64,000 bases of DNA from Actinomyces glycerinitolerans. GTDB lineage: Bacteria; Actinomycetota; Actinomycetes; Actinomycetales; Actinomycetaceae. The notes beneath the pieces are model-generated. The model was not told where the DNA came from and ran no database searches. It saw only the letters and a program-made list of their open reading frames with translations. The stretch spans positions 123,403-187,402 of the forward strand of contig NZ_FQTT01000012.1 in the NCBI RefSeq assembly GCF_900098745.1. The letters run 5' to 3'. Both the position numbers and the translations under genes were made by a program. Numbering within the stretch: the stretch's first letter is position 1; every line of letters begins with the position of its first letter. Shown in pieces: positions 10,564 through 19,275 of the stretch.

Positions 10564-11501
10564 CGGGCTTGGCCCTCGTAGTGACGCAGGAACAGGTCCT
10601 CCAGGGACGCCGGAGTGCAGGTGGTCCCCTGGGCGCCCGCGGCGATAAGGGCACTGAGCGCATCCGAGACGTCTTTGGCGGGCGCCGATATTCGTGTCAC
10701 TCCGTCGGCCCCCGGCGGTGGAGCGTCGACGCCGCGTGGCAGTCCCGGTACGGCGCCGTCGGGGAGGCGGCAGGTAATGGTCGAATTGCGCAAATGCCGC
10801 AGCGCGGCCAGCGTGCCGGTCTCCACGGTGCGCCCGTCCTTGATGATGGTGACCGCGTCGCATACGCGGTCGACCTCATCCAGCAGATGGCTGGACAGCA
10901 GTACTGTGCGGCCCCCGGCGGCCGCCTCGCGCACACAGGTCTGGAAGACCTCCTCCTGGAGCGGGTCGAGCCCGGTGGTGGGCTCATCCAGGATGAGCAG
11001 CTCGCAGGGCGCCGCCAGGGCCGCGATCAGGGCCACCTTCTGCCGGTTGCCCTTGGAGTAGCTGCGCACCGGCTTGGAGGGATCCAGGCTGAATGCCTCG
11101 ATCAGCTCCGCCTCGCGGCGTCGATCGCGGCGGCCGCGCAGCGCGGCGAAGGCGTCCAGCGTCTGCGCCCCGGTCAGACTCGGCCACAGCGCCACATCCC
11201 CGGGCACATAGGCGGTGCGACGGGTAATGGCGCCCGCCTCCTGCGCCGGATCACGGCCCAGCACCCGCACCTCTCCGGCGTTACGGCGATACATGCCCAG
11301 CAGCACGCGAATCGTGGTGGACTTGCCGGCGCCGTTAGGGCCGAGGAAGCCGTGGACCTGACCGCGGCGCACGCGCAGGTCCAGGCCGTCCACGGCGTGC
11401 AGGCGGCCAAAGGTCTTGACCAGTCCGGCAACCTCGATTGCCGGTTCCTGAATCGGTGAACCGACGGGGGCGGGCCTGGTGACGGTAACCGTGGGTGTCA
11501 T
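10560..11501 (-). CDS. ABC exporter ATP-binding protein (DrrA-like)
   Basis: Cytosolic ATPase partner of the downstream permease, 313 residues. Walker A GPNGAGKST is at 54-62; the signature is the variant YSKGNRQK; Walker B and D-loop are ILDEPTTGLDP; the H-loop is SSHLLDEV. The C-terminal ~80 residues match DrrA-type exporters. A MerR-type promoter (11508-11539) places the expected transcription start on or next to the ATG, so the mRNA is probably leaderless. It lies downstream of the MerR regulator gene. Confidence 0.92.
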   Translation of the reverse strand: MTPTVTVTRPAPVGSPIQEPAIEVAGLVKTFGRLHAVDGLDLRVRRGQVHGFLGPNGAGKSTTIRVLLGMYRRNAGEVRVLGRDPAQEAGAITRRTAYVPGDVALWPSLTGAQTLDAFAALRGRRDRRREAELIEAFSLDPSKPVRSYSKGNRQKVALIAALAAPCELLILDEPTTGLDPLQEEVFQTCVREAAAGGRTVLLSSHLLDEVDRVCDAVTIIKDGRTVETGTLAALRHLRNSTITCRLPDGAVPGLPRGVDAPPPGADGVTRISAPAKDVSDALSALIAAGAQGTTCTPASLEDLFLRHYEGQAR

Positions 11502-11507
11502 GCGCCC

Positions 11508-11539
11508 AGGTTCGGGTGCGACGTCGCGTCACACTCAAG
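11508..11539 (-). promoter_or_regulatory. MerR-type promoter/operator of the ABC exporter
   Basis: Read on the minus strand: TTGAGT (-35), a 19-bp spacer holding an 8-3-8 dyad (GTGTGACG-CGA-CGTCGCAC, one mismatch), then GAACCT (-10) six bases before the ATG. The over-long 19-bp spacer with central dyad is the hallmark of MerR-family promoters. It overlaps the 3' end of the MerR gene. A close copy lies upstream of the flavodoxin gene. Confidence 0.7.
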
Positions 11540-12329
11540 GTGTTGCGCGCCAGCGGGTGATCGCCTCTGTTAGTTGCCGCTCCATTTCGCCGGCCAATCG
11601 GGCGCCACCGGCTCCAAGGTGCGCAAACAGCTTGAACGGGGGCGCAATGGCAGCGGCATCGACGCTATCGGCGAGTTCACGGCAACGCCGTGGCCCGAGC
11701 GTGCGCTCGAACCGCGCAATGTTCTTTGCGGCCCGTTCCTCGACCTGGGCGTCGGTCAGGTTTTCGGTGTCCTGACCGTAGGCCACGAGCGCGTCGGCGT
11801 CCTCGCCGTCGTTCGGTCCGGGGAACAGGTACTGTGCCTCGGGCGGCATGTGCCCGCTGTAGCAGGCCACATCGACCAGGTCACGGTCGCGGCGCACGGC
11901 CACCCGCGTCCGCTCATCGGGGGCCTCCGCCTCCAGCCGGTCGAAGAAGGCGACCATGCGCGGCGGCATGGGGGAGACGGTCAAGCCCTCTCGCGCGCGC
12001 TCCAGCAGGGAGGCGAGCATGTCCCGCTGGCGGGTCACCTCCGTCAGATGCTCCTCAATCACGGCCAGGGCTCCGGACAGGTCGTCGAGCACGGCGGCAT
12101 CCGTGGAGACCACTTCGTCGGTGGGGGAGTCCAGGATGCGGGCGATGGACTTCAGCGGGACGCCGGCCTGGACCAGCCAGCGGATGCGTGACAGGCGAGC
12201 CACATGGCTTATGTCGTAGTCGCGCCAGCCGCCGCGCTCTTCGGGCACGGGCAGAAGACCCTGCTTGTGGTAGTAGCGCACGGTGCGGACCGTGGTGCCG
12301 GTGAGTCGGGCAATTTCGGCGACGCGCAT
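11535..12329 (-). CDS. MerR family transcriptional regulator
   Basis: DNA-distorting activator/repressor of 264 residues. The N-terminal MerR winged helix is clear: VAEIARLTGTTVRTVRYYHKQG then LPVPEERGGWRDYD (1-40), followed by the arginine-rich second helix and a coiled-coil dimer helix (about 85-125). The C-terminal ~140 residues form an effector-type domain without a pattern I recognise, and no metal-binding cysteine cluster is seen. It most likely controls the downstream ABC exporter and, through a near-identical operator, the flavodoxin gene at 13253-13771. The ligand is unknown. Confidence 0.88.
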   Translation of the reverse strand: MRVAEIARLTGTTVRTVRYYHKQGLLPVPEERGGWRDYDISHVARLSRIRWLVQAGVPLKSIARILDSPTDEVVSTDAAVLDDLSGALAVIEEHLTEVTRQRDMLASLLERAREGLTVSPMPPRMVAFFDRLEAEAPDERTRVAVRRDRDLVDVACYSGHMPPEAQYLFPGPNDGEDADALVAYGQDTENLTDAQVEERAAKNIARFERTLGPRRCRELADSVDAAAIAPPFKLFAHLGAGGARLAGEMERQLTEAITRWRATP

Positions 12330-12371
12330 GGGAGGGGGCTTTCTCCTTCGGTCGAGTCCAGGCGCCCCGGC

Positions 12372-12797
12372 TCAGGGCAGGTCCGGGTCCTGGGCACCCA
12401 GGACGGCCTCGCGCAGCACGCGGGCGTGGGTGTGTACGTGGTCGTGGCCGGCGAACAGCAGCGTCACCCGGCCGGCCAGGGCGCGACGGCGCAGCTCCGC
12501 CACGGCTGCGGCCGCCTCGGGCCGCTCGGCGAGTTCTGCGCGGTAGGCGTCGACGAACTGCGGCCAGTCCAGCTCGCCGGAATGGAATGCCTTGCGCAGC
12601 GCCGTCGTGGGGGTGGCGTCCTTCGCCCAGTCGTCCAGCGCGGCTCGCTGCTTGCTCACTCCCCGCGGCCACAGCCGGTCCACGAGCACCCGCAGGCCGT
12701 CATCGGGCGCCGGAGTCTCACGCACCCCCTTCAGGACGACGGCGTCGGAACAGGGCAGTGCGGCGGACGGGACGACGGGGCCGGAGGCGGGGCTCAT
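12372..12797 (-). CDS. DUF488 family protein
   Basis: Conserved small cytosolic protein of 141 residues from the DUF488 family, whose biochemical role is not established. Family motifs are present: RVLVDRLWPRGVSK near the N-terminus, FHSGELDWPQFVDAYRAEL in the middle and a TLLFAGHD-type strand near the end. I chose ATG 12797 (MSPASGP); upstream in-frame codons would add 27 low-complexity residues. It lies upstream of the MerR gene on the same strand with a 42-bp gap. Confidence 0.8.
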   Translation of the reverse strand: MSPASGPVVPSAALPCSDAVVLKGVRETPAPDDGLRVLVDRLWPRGVSKQRAALDDWAKDATPTTALRKAFHSGELDWPQFVDAYRAELAERPEAAAAVAELRRRALAGRVTLLFAGHDHVHTHARVLREAVLGAQDPDLP

Positions 12798-12850
12798 GGC
12801 ACCACCGTAGGCGTCCACGGCCCCGCCGTCACCGGCCCAACAACGGCCGT

Positions 12851-13198
12851 TCAACGCCACAGCCTGGTGCTGAGCCAAGCCGCGAACCCCAGGACCGGGA
12901 CGCAGCCGATCAGGGCCACGATCGTCTCCATGCCGATGACGAACAGGTAGGAGATCAAGCCCAACGCCGCCAGCCAGACGGCCGCGATGCGCAGGGCCGG
13001 TGGCAGTGCGGTGACCAGGTACGCGCCGAGGGCGATGAGCACCAGGCCCCCGGCCGCGAAGGACATGAAGTCGCCGCTGAACATGCTGACCGGCACGACC
13101 GTGCCTCCCCAGACGATGGTGATAATCCCGCAGGCGGTCAGGCAGATCCCGGTGATGGCGCGGCCGCTCAACCGGTTCTTGGTGTTGCTAGTCGTCAT
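12851..13198 (-). CDS. Small multi-span membrane protein
   Basis: 115-residue hydrophobic protein with about four predicted membrane segments (roughly 13-34, 40-62, 66-84, 88-110), a lysine/arginine-bearing N-terminus and C-terminal Trp-Arg. The ATG is preceded by AAGGAGAGCAAA, a good ribosome site. I do not recognise the family. It lies between the flavodoxin and DUF488 genes on the same strand and may belong to the transcript started at the flavodoxin promoter. Confidence 0.7.
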   Translation of the reverse strand: MTTSNTKNRLSGRAITGICLTACGIITIVWGGTVVPVSMFSGDFMSFAAGGLVLIALGAYLVTALPPALRIAAVWLAALGLISYLFVIGMETIVALIGCVPVLGFAAWLSTRLWR

Positions 13199-13252
13199 TT
13201 TGCTCTCCTTACGGAAGGTTGTCGGATGTGACTGTTCGCCGTGAGGCGGGTA

Positions 13253-13771
13253 TCAAACGTTGGTCGTCGAGGCCGCCAGAGCACGCCCCCAGGTGCGGGC
13301 GGCCGCCTCCTCGCCGTCGGCCAAGGGCCCCGACTGCCCTTGAACCAGGAAGCTCCTGATCGACGGCGCATCCCGACCCCGCCCGCGCCGCAGGGCCTTG
13401 ATAATCGCCTTGGCCGCCGAGCCGCTCAGCCAGCTCTTGGAGGTCACCGTGTCAAAGACGGCCGTGGTGAGGACGGCCGGAATGGTGGTGCGCGCCAGCC
13501 ATTCGCGCATGCCGCTGTTCGGCGCGGCGGCACCGGCCTGCTTACCCGCCTGAGTGCGCGTGGCCGTGGTCGGCAGTCCCCGGTTGTGGGTGGGAGCTCC
13601 CAGAATCAGCAGATCGAGCTTCGCGGGCAGCGAGGCGGGTGCTTGGACCGCATCAAGGACCCGGGCCTGGGCGCCGGCATCCGTGAGCCCGGCGGCTACG
13701 GCCTCGGCGATCGTCCGGGTGTTGCCGAAGCAGGACTCGATGACGATGAGCGCGGTGGGTGCGGTGGCCAT
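13253..13771 (-). CDS. Flavodoxin-domain protein
   Basis: 172-residue flavodoxin-fold protein, probably an FMN-binding electron carrier or quinone/flavin reductase accessory. The phosphate-binding loop reads ESCFGNTRTIAEAVAAGL (about 12-29), close to the flavodoxin T/S-x-T-G-N-T loop but with Phe-Gly-Asn-Thr. A second conserved loop is LGAPTHNRGLP. GGGAGGAACC precedes the ATG at 13771. Frame extension to 13930 crosses the promoter and is rejected. A MerR-type promoter at 13819-13850 matches that of the ABC exporter, suggesting joint induction. Confidence 0.83.
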   Translation of the reverse strand: MATAPTALIVIESCFGNTRTIAEAVAAGLTDAGAQARVLDAVQAPASLPAKLDLLILGAPTHNRGLPTTATRTQAGKQAGAAAPNSGMREWLARTTIPAVLTTAVFDTVTSKSWLSGSAAKAIIKALRRGRGRDAPSIRSFLVQGQSGPLADGEEAAARTWGRALAASTTNV

Positions 13772-13818
13772 GGTTCCTCCCGGTTGTCGGCTGTGCCCCG
13801 GGTGGGGCGGACGCACCC

Positions 13819-13850
13819 AGCGTCGGGTGTGACGTTGCGTCGCACGCAAG
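13819..13850 (-). promoter_or_regulatory. MerR-type promoter/operator of the flavodoxin gene
   Basis: On the minus strand: TTGCGT (-35), a 19-bp spacer carrying the dyad GTGCGACG-CAA-CGTCACAC (one mismatch), then GACGCT (-10). Over 26 bp (13825-13850 versus 11514-11539) it is identical to the exporter promoter at 22 positions. The leader would be about 40 nt. The rest of the 13772-14107 gap shows no gene. Confidence 0.65.
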
Positions 13851-14068
13851 CGGGTACCGGTTGCGATGGCCAGGTTCGGAGCCGCTGGCGGCCCGGCGGT
13901 GAGCAACCTTCGAGTCGAGCCACAACTCATCGAACTGTGCGCCCTGAGTTAGGCACTGCCCGCCACCTTGCCAGTGGGACCGCAGGGGACTCGCAGCTGC
14001 ACGTCGTGGGATGGAGGCCGGCGGGCCGTAGGGCTCCGCCAACCAGCCGCTCACGGTCGTGTCCGTGA

Positions 14069-15118
<1,050 letters not shown>

Positions 15119-15136
15119 CGTACGACTTCTCGTCAC

Positions 15137-15197
15137 ACGTACGCGTTTTGGAGTTTTTCAACATCCCGACGCGGGGAAAGCTCCAAAACGCGTACGT
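15137..15197. terminator. 17-bp perfect inverted repeat between convergent genes
   Basis: Arms 15137-15153 and 15181-15197 are perfect reverse complements (ACGTACGCGTTTTGGAG type) around a 27-base loop. Placement between the gap stop and the metallopeptidase stop suggests a bidirectional terminator. A partial third copy of the outer arm (AACGCGTACGTG) lies at about 15206-15217, so it may instead be a dispersed palindromic repeat. Confidence 0.6.
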
Positions 15198-15264
15198 AAG
15201 AGGCGAACGCGTACGTGAGATGGAGCGCCGCTGCCGCGGTGGGGCCAAGCCGCATCCGGAAGGC

Positions 15265-16167
15265 TCAGAGCTGGGAGCCGGCCACGGCGAAGGTGTCGCA
15301 CTGCTCCAGGGAGCCCGACTCCATGCCGGTGGTGAACCAGCGCACCCGCTGCTCGGAGGAGCCGTGCGTCCAGGTGTCGGAGTTGACGGTGCCGCTGGAG
15401 CGCTGCTGAATGTGGTCGTCTCCCACCGACTCGGCGGCGTTGATGGCGGTGGCGATCTCGGCCTGGGTGGGTTCGACCAGGAAGGCGGTGCCCGTGTCGG
15501 GGTCAACGGTCGTGGCTGCGTAGTGCACCCACACGCCCGCATAGCAGTCGGCCTGCAACTCGGTGCGCACCGAGTCGGAGTCCGCGCCCGTGCCCGAGCG
15601 ATCCGTGGAGCCCATGACGCCCAGCAGGTTCTGGATGTGGTGGCCGAACTCGTGGGCGACGATGTACTCCTCCGCCAGCGGCGTGTCCTGGGCGCCCAGT
15701 GTGGACTCCATGTCGGAGAAGAAACTCATGTCCAGGTACACGTTGGAGTCACCCGGGCAGTAGAAGGGGCCGACGGCGCTGGTGGCCGAGCCACACGCCG
15801 TCGACACCGACTGCCCGTCCCACAGGATGAAGCCCGGCTCGGCATAGGCGGTGCCGGCCTGGCCGGGCAGCTGCTCATCCCACACCGCGTCCAGCGATTC
15901 CGCGGTGGCGATCATGCGGCACTGGGTGTACTGGTTGGCGGCCTGACCACTGGTGCACATGGAGGTGTCGATGGTGGAGGAGGTGGAGGTGCCGGAGGCC
16001 GCGTCCTGCCCGCCCAGCAGACCGGACAGGTCCACTCCGGTCACCTGCGAAAGCAGGAAGACCGCCAATACGGCCAGCACGGAGCCGCCCCCGATGACGG
16101 CGCCACGGCCACCGGAGCGCGTCTGCACCCGGTTGGGATCGAGCTTGATGTTGCGGTTGAATGACAC
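15265..16167 (-). CDS. Neutral zinc metallopeptidase, YpfJ family
   Basis: Predicted membrane-anchored zinc metalloprotease of 300 residues. One N-terminal hydrophobic segment (about 22-41) is followed by a Gly/Ser/Thr linker and the extracellular catalytic domain, with HEFGHH at 172-177 and a downstream ELQADCYAG (204-212) that supplies the third zinc ligand. Several cysteines in the exported domain could pair. I chose the GTG at 16167 (SFNRNIKLDPNR follows), which has AGGTGG upstream; the frame extends to 16476 without support. Family members have no firmly known substrate. It is divergent from pyrD. Confidence 0.87.
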   Translation of the reverse strand: MSFNRNIKLDPNRVQTRSGGRGAVIGGGSVLAVLAVFLLSQVTGVDLSGLLGGQDAASGTSTSSTIDTSMCTSGQAANQYTQCRMIATAESLDAVWDEQLPGQAGTAYAEPGFILWDGQSVSTACGSATSAVGPFYCPGDSNVYLDMSFFSDMESTLGAQDTPLAEEYIVAHEFGHHIQNLLGVMGSTDRSGTGADSDSVRTELQADCYAGVWVHYAATTVDPDTGTAFLVEPTQAEIATAINAAESVGDDHIQQRSSGTVNSDTWTHGSSEQRVRWFTTGMESGSLEQCDTFAVAGSQL

Positions 16168-16295
16168 GGAACCCACCTCATTGCCGGGGCGTCGCTGCGC
16201 TGATTGTTTGCGGTCTGCGCCCAAGGCTAGCGGACACGGCGGATCCCGGTGACGCATCGGTGCGCCGTCGCCCCCACCACGAGTACCCTGGAGCC

Positions 16296-17345
16296 GTGCT
16301 GTACGACCTGCTGTACAAGACCGTCTTCGCCCGCATCGACCCCGAGACCATCCACGACGTCTGCATGGAGGCGATCGAGGCCACCAGCAAGGTGCCGCTT
16401 GTGCGCGACGTCGTCCGGCAAGCCGTGGGACGGCGCCCCGCCTTCCCCGTGCCGTCCGCGAACCAGGGCGGCCCATTCGTCCGCCCCGTCCCCGGGATCC
16501 TCGGCCTGGCCGCCGGCATGGACAAGGAGGGACAGGCCGTGGAGGGCATGGACATGCTCGGCTTCGGCTTTGTGGAGGTGGGTACCTTCACCGCCCGTCC
16601 TCAGCCCGGCAACGACAAGCCCCGCATGTGGCGCTACCCGACCATCCGCGCCGTCCGCAACCGCATGGGCTTCAACAACTCCGGTGCCGACGAGGCCGCC
16701 GCGCGACTGCGGCATTTGCGCTCCACCGTGCGGGGCCGCTCCATCGTCGTCGGCGCCAACATCGGTAAGACCAAGACCACGCCGCTGGAGCAGGCCGCCC
16801 AGGACTACGCCTACTCCGCCTCGAAGGTCGCCCGCTGGGTCGACTACCTGGTCGTCAACGTCTCCAGTCCCAACACCCCCGGGCTGCGCAGCCTGCAAGA
16901 GGTCGAGTCGCTGCGGCCGATCCTCACCGCCGTGCGCGAGGCCGCCGACGCCGCCGCTCACAGGCACGTGCCGCTGCTGGTCAAGATCGCCCCGGACCTG
17001 GCCGACGAGGACATCGACGCCGTCGCCGACCTGGTCCTGGACATGAAGCTGGACGGGGTCGTCGCCACCAACACCACCATCGACCACGACCTGGGGGAGG
17101 GCGGCCTGTCCGGTGCGCCCCTGCTGCCGCGCTCGCTACAGGTGGTGCGTCGTCTGCGCAACCGGATGGGGGAGGGCCCCACGATCATCGGCGTCGGCGG
17201 GATCTCCTCGATCATGGACGCCGAACTCATGCTCGACGCCGGCGCCGACCTGCTGCAGGCCTACACGGCGTTCATCTACAACGGCCCGGCCTGGCCCGGC
17301 CGCATCAACCGCGCCCTGGCGACCAGCCCGCGTCACCTGCGCTGA
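16296..17345 (+). CDS. pyrD: Dihydroorotate dehydrogenase (quinone), class 2
   Basis: Membrane-associated flavoenzyme oxidising dihydroorotate to orotate in pyrimidine synthesis, 349 residues. The N-terminal amphipathic helix ([20 protein letters not shown]) typical of class 2 enzymes is present. The FMN-binding core shows [33 protein letters not shown] (catalytic serine of class 2), [18 protein letters not shown] and GVGGISS. The GTG at 16296 starts the family-typical N-terminus; an extension to 16161 has no support. Confidence 0.94.
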   Translation: MLYDLLYKTVFARIDPETIHDVCMEAIEATSKVPLVRDVVRQAVGRRPAFPVPSANQGGPFVRPVPGILGLAAGMDKEGQAVEGMDMLGFGFVEVGTFTARPQPGNDKPRMWRYPTIRAVRNRMGFNNSGADEAAARLRHLRSTVRGRSIVVGANIGKTKTTPLEQAAQDYAYSASKVARWVDYLVVNVSSPNTPGLRSLQEVESLRPILTAVREAADAAAHRHVPLLVKIAPDLADEDIDAVADLVLDMKLDGVVATNTTIDHDLGEGGLSGAPLLPRSLQVVRRLRNRMGEGPTIIGVGGISSIMDAELMLDAGADLLQAYTAFIYNGPAWPGRINRALATSPRHLR

Positions 17346-17366
17346 CCCCGTCTCGCTCCCATCATC

Positions 17367-17385
17367 GAGGTCGGCTGATCTTACG
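17367..17385 (+). repeat. Dispersed intergenic repeat, copy 1
   Basis: Core GAGGTCGGCTGATCTTACG. Copy 3 (37135-37153, opposite orientation) differs at only two positions, and copy 2 (18559-18571) matches the first part. All copies are intergenic and near gene ends. Confidence 0.5.
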
Positions 17386-17410
17386 TGCCCAGATCGGTGG
17401 AAATTACGCA

Positions 17411-17453
17411 CCGAGACCGGTCGAAATGGTGCGTGCCATCCGACCGGTCTCGG
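17411..17453. terminator. Bidirectional hairpin between pyrD and the aldo/keto reductase
   Basis: Arms 17411-17423 and 17441-17453 are perfect 13-bp complements (CCGAGACCGGTCG / CGACCGGTCTCGG), with an inner ATGG/CCAT extension of the stem. It sits between two convergent stops. The preceding sequence (17367-17385) belongs to a repeat also found at 18559 and 37135. Confidence 0.7.
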
Positions 17454-17487
17454 CTATTCGGGTACTTGGTTTACCAAGCGGAGTGCG

Positions 17488-18495
17488 TCAGGCCGGACGC
17501 TGCTCGGGGGAGCGGGTCAGGGCCGGATCGCGCTCGACGACGTCGCCCAGAGCCGCATCGATTGCGGCCATGACGTCGTCGCCCAGCTTCACACCGGAGG
17601 CCTTGACGTTCTCGACCAGCTGCTCCGGCCGCGAGGCGCCCACCAGTGCCGCGGAGATGAAGGCGTGCTGGAGCACCCAGGCGATGGCCAGCTGCGGCAT
17701 GGACAGCCCGGCGTCGTCGGCAATCGGCTTCAGCTGCTGCACCGCGGTGAGCACGTCGTCGCGCATCCAGCGGCTGATCATCTCCTTGCCGCCCTTCTCG
17801 TCGGTGGCGCGTGAGCCGGCAGGCGGCTGCTGCCCGGGCAGGTACTTGCCGGACAGGACCCCCTCGGCCATCGGCGACCAGACGATCTGGCCCATGCCGA
17901 GCTCGGTGGAGGTCGGCACGACCTTGTCCTCGATGACGCGCCACAGGGCGGAGTACTGCGGCTGGTTGGACACCAGTCGGAAGCCCATCTGGGTGGCGAG
18001 CTCCTGGCCGGCCCGGATCTGCTCGGCGGTCCACTCCGAGACGCCGATGTACAGGGCCTTGCCGGCGCGCACCACGTCCGCGAAGGCCTGCATGGTCTCC
18101 TCCAGCGGCGTGGCGTAGTCGTAGCGGTGCGCCTGGTAGAGGTCGACGTAGTCCATGCCCAGGCGGCGCAACGAACCGTCGATGCCCTCCATGATGTGCT
18201 TGCGGGACAGGCCGACGTCGTTGGGGCCCTTGGGGCCGACGGGCCAGTACACCTTGGTGAAGATCTCCAGGGATTCACGCCGCTGCCCCTTCAGCGCCTG
18301 GCCCAGCACCTCCTCCGCGACGGTGTTCGCGTACACGTCCGCGGTGTCGAAGCTGGTGATGCCCAGGTCGAGTGCCGTGTGCACGCAGTCAATGGCGGTG
18401 TCGGCCTCCACCTGGGAGCCGTGGGTGAGCCAGTTGCCGTAGGTGATTTCGGTGATCTTGAGTCCGGAGCTGCCGAGATGACGATATGCGACCAT
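17488..18495 (-). CDS. Aldo/keto reductase, potassium-channel beta-subunit type
   Basis: NADPH-dependent oxidoreductase of 335 residues with a TIM-barrel AKR fold. The catalytic tetrad is visible: D50 and Y55 (FDTADVYAN), K81 (TKVYWP) and H123 (QAHRYD). C-terminal cofactor-binding GASRPEQLVENVKA is present. Closest to the YghZ/Kv-beta group of AKRs, which reduce aldehydes such as methylglyoxal. The physiological substrate is unknown. It is a single gene between a shared terminator and a repeat-bearing gap. Confidence 0.9.
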   Translation of the reverse strand: MVAYRHLGSSGLKITEITYGNWLTHGSQVEADTAIDCVHTALDLGITSFDTADVYANTVAEEVLGQALKGQRRESLEIFTKVYWPVGPKGPNDVGLSRKHIMEGIDGSLRRLGMDYVDLYQAHRYDYATPLEETMQAFADVVRAGKALYIGVSEWTAEQIRAGQELATQMGFRLVSNQPQYSALWRVIEDKVVPTSTELGMGQIVWSPMAEGVLSGKYLPGQQPPAGSRATDEKGGKEMISRWMRDDVLTAVQQLKPIADDAGLSMPQLAIAWVLQHAFISAALVGASRPEQLVENVKASGVKLGDDVMAAIDAALGDVVERDPALTRSPEQRPA

Positions 18496-18558
18496 GACCC
18501 CAGCCTAGACCGGTAAGTACCTCCATGGAACAATCCCGCGCGATCTGCAGGACGTCAT

Positions 18559-18571
18559 ATCAACCGACCTC
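18559..18571 (-). repeat. Dispersed intergenic repeat, copy 2 (short)
   Basis: On the minus strand the core GAGGTCGGTTGAT matches copies at 17367 and 37135. It lies in the 118-bp gap between the aldo/keto reductase start and the DUF3043 stop. Confidence 0.45.
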
Positions 18572-18613
18572 GGCGAGGGGAAGGGGCGCTCGGCCACTCG
18601 GGCGCTTATTCGT

Positions 18614-19234
18614 TCATTCGGGGTACTGGCGGCGCGCCACCTGGGGGGCGGGCTGGCGCCAGCGCCGCAGGTTGAAACAGCGGGAGAAGATGTACCAGAA
18701 AATGTGCCCCTGCGACTGGACCTTCTCCTGGCCGAACTTGGCGTACAGCCGCCGCCGCAGCAGCCGCCAGCAGATCACGGCGTCGATCATCGCGATGAAC
18801 AGGAACAGGTAGACCGCCAGCATGAAGTAATAGCTGAGCAGCGTGTTCCGCGAGGAGAAGCCGATGAACACGATGATCAGCAGGAAGCTGAAGGGGATGA
18901 ACAGCTCACCGAGCGAGTAGCGGGCGTCGATGTAGTCGCGGATATAGCGCTTGATCGGACCCTTGTCGCGGGCGGGCAGGTAGCGCTCGTCGCCGGTTTG
19001 CATGGCCTGGCGCTGGCGCTCCCAGGCCGCATCCTGCCTGGCGCGGGCCTCCCGCTTGGCCGCCTTGCGGTCCGCGGGCACGATCGGGTGCACGTTGCGG
19101 GCCTGCGCATCCTTGCGCTTAGGGGTGGGGCGGCCCTTCTTGCCGGAGGTCTTGGCGGGGGCGGCCGTGGCGGCCTCGGCGGCGTCGCCGGACCGGTCGC
19201 GCTTGATGAACGGCAGCTTCTCTAACAGACTCAC
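18614..19234 (-). CDS. DUF3043 membrane protein
   Basis: 206-residue actinobacterial membrane protein of unknown function. The N-terminal ~105 residues are highly basic and Ala/Lys/Arg-rich, ending in a conserved DKGPIKRYIRDYIDARYS stretch. Two membrane segments follow at about 110-128 and 135-156, then the conserved RRRLYAKFGQEKV tail. These features match the DUF3043 family. It lies head-to-head with the dipeptidase gene, 41 bp apart. Confidence 0.88.
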   Translation of the reverse strand: MSLLEKLPFIKRDRSGDAAEAATAAPAKTSGKKGRPTPKRKDAQARNVHPIVPADRKAAKREARARQDAAWERQRQAMQTGDERYLPARDKGPIKRYIRDYIDARYSLGELFIPFSFLLIIVFIGFSSRNTLLSYYFMLAVYLFLFIAMIDAVICWRLLRRRLYAKFGQEKVQSQGHIFWYIFSRCFNLRRWRQPAPQVARRQYPE

Positions 19235-19275
19235 GGGCCACAGGTTAGCGGCTCAACCGCGCTACCCTGCAACTC

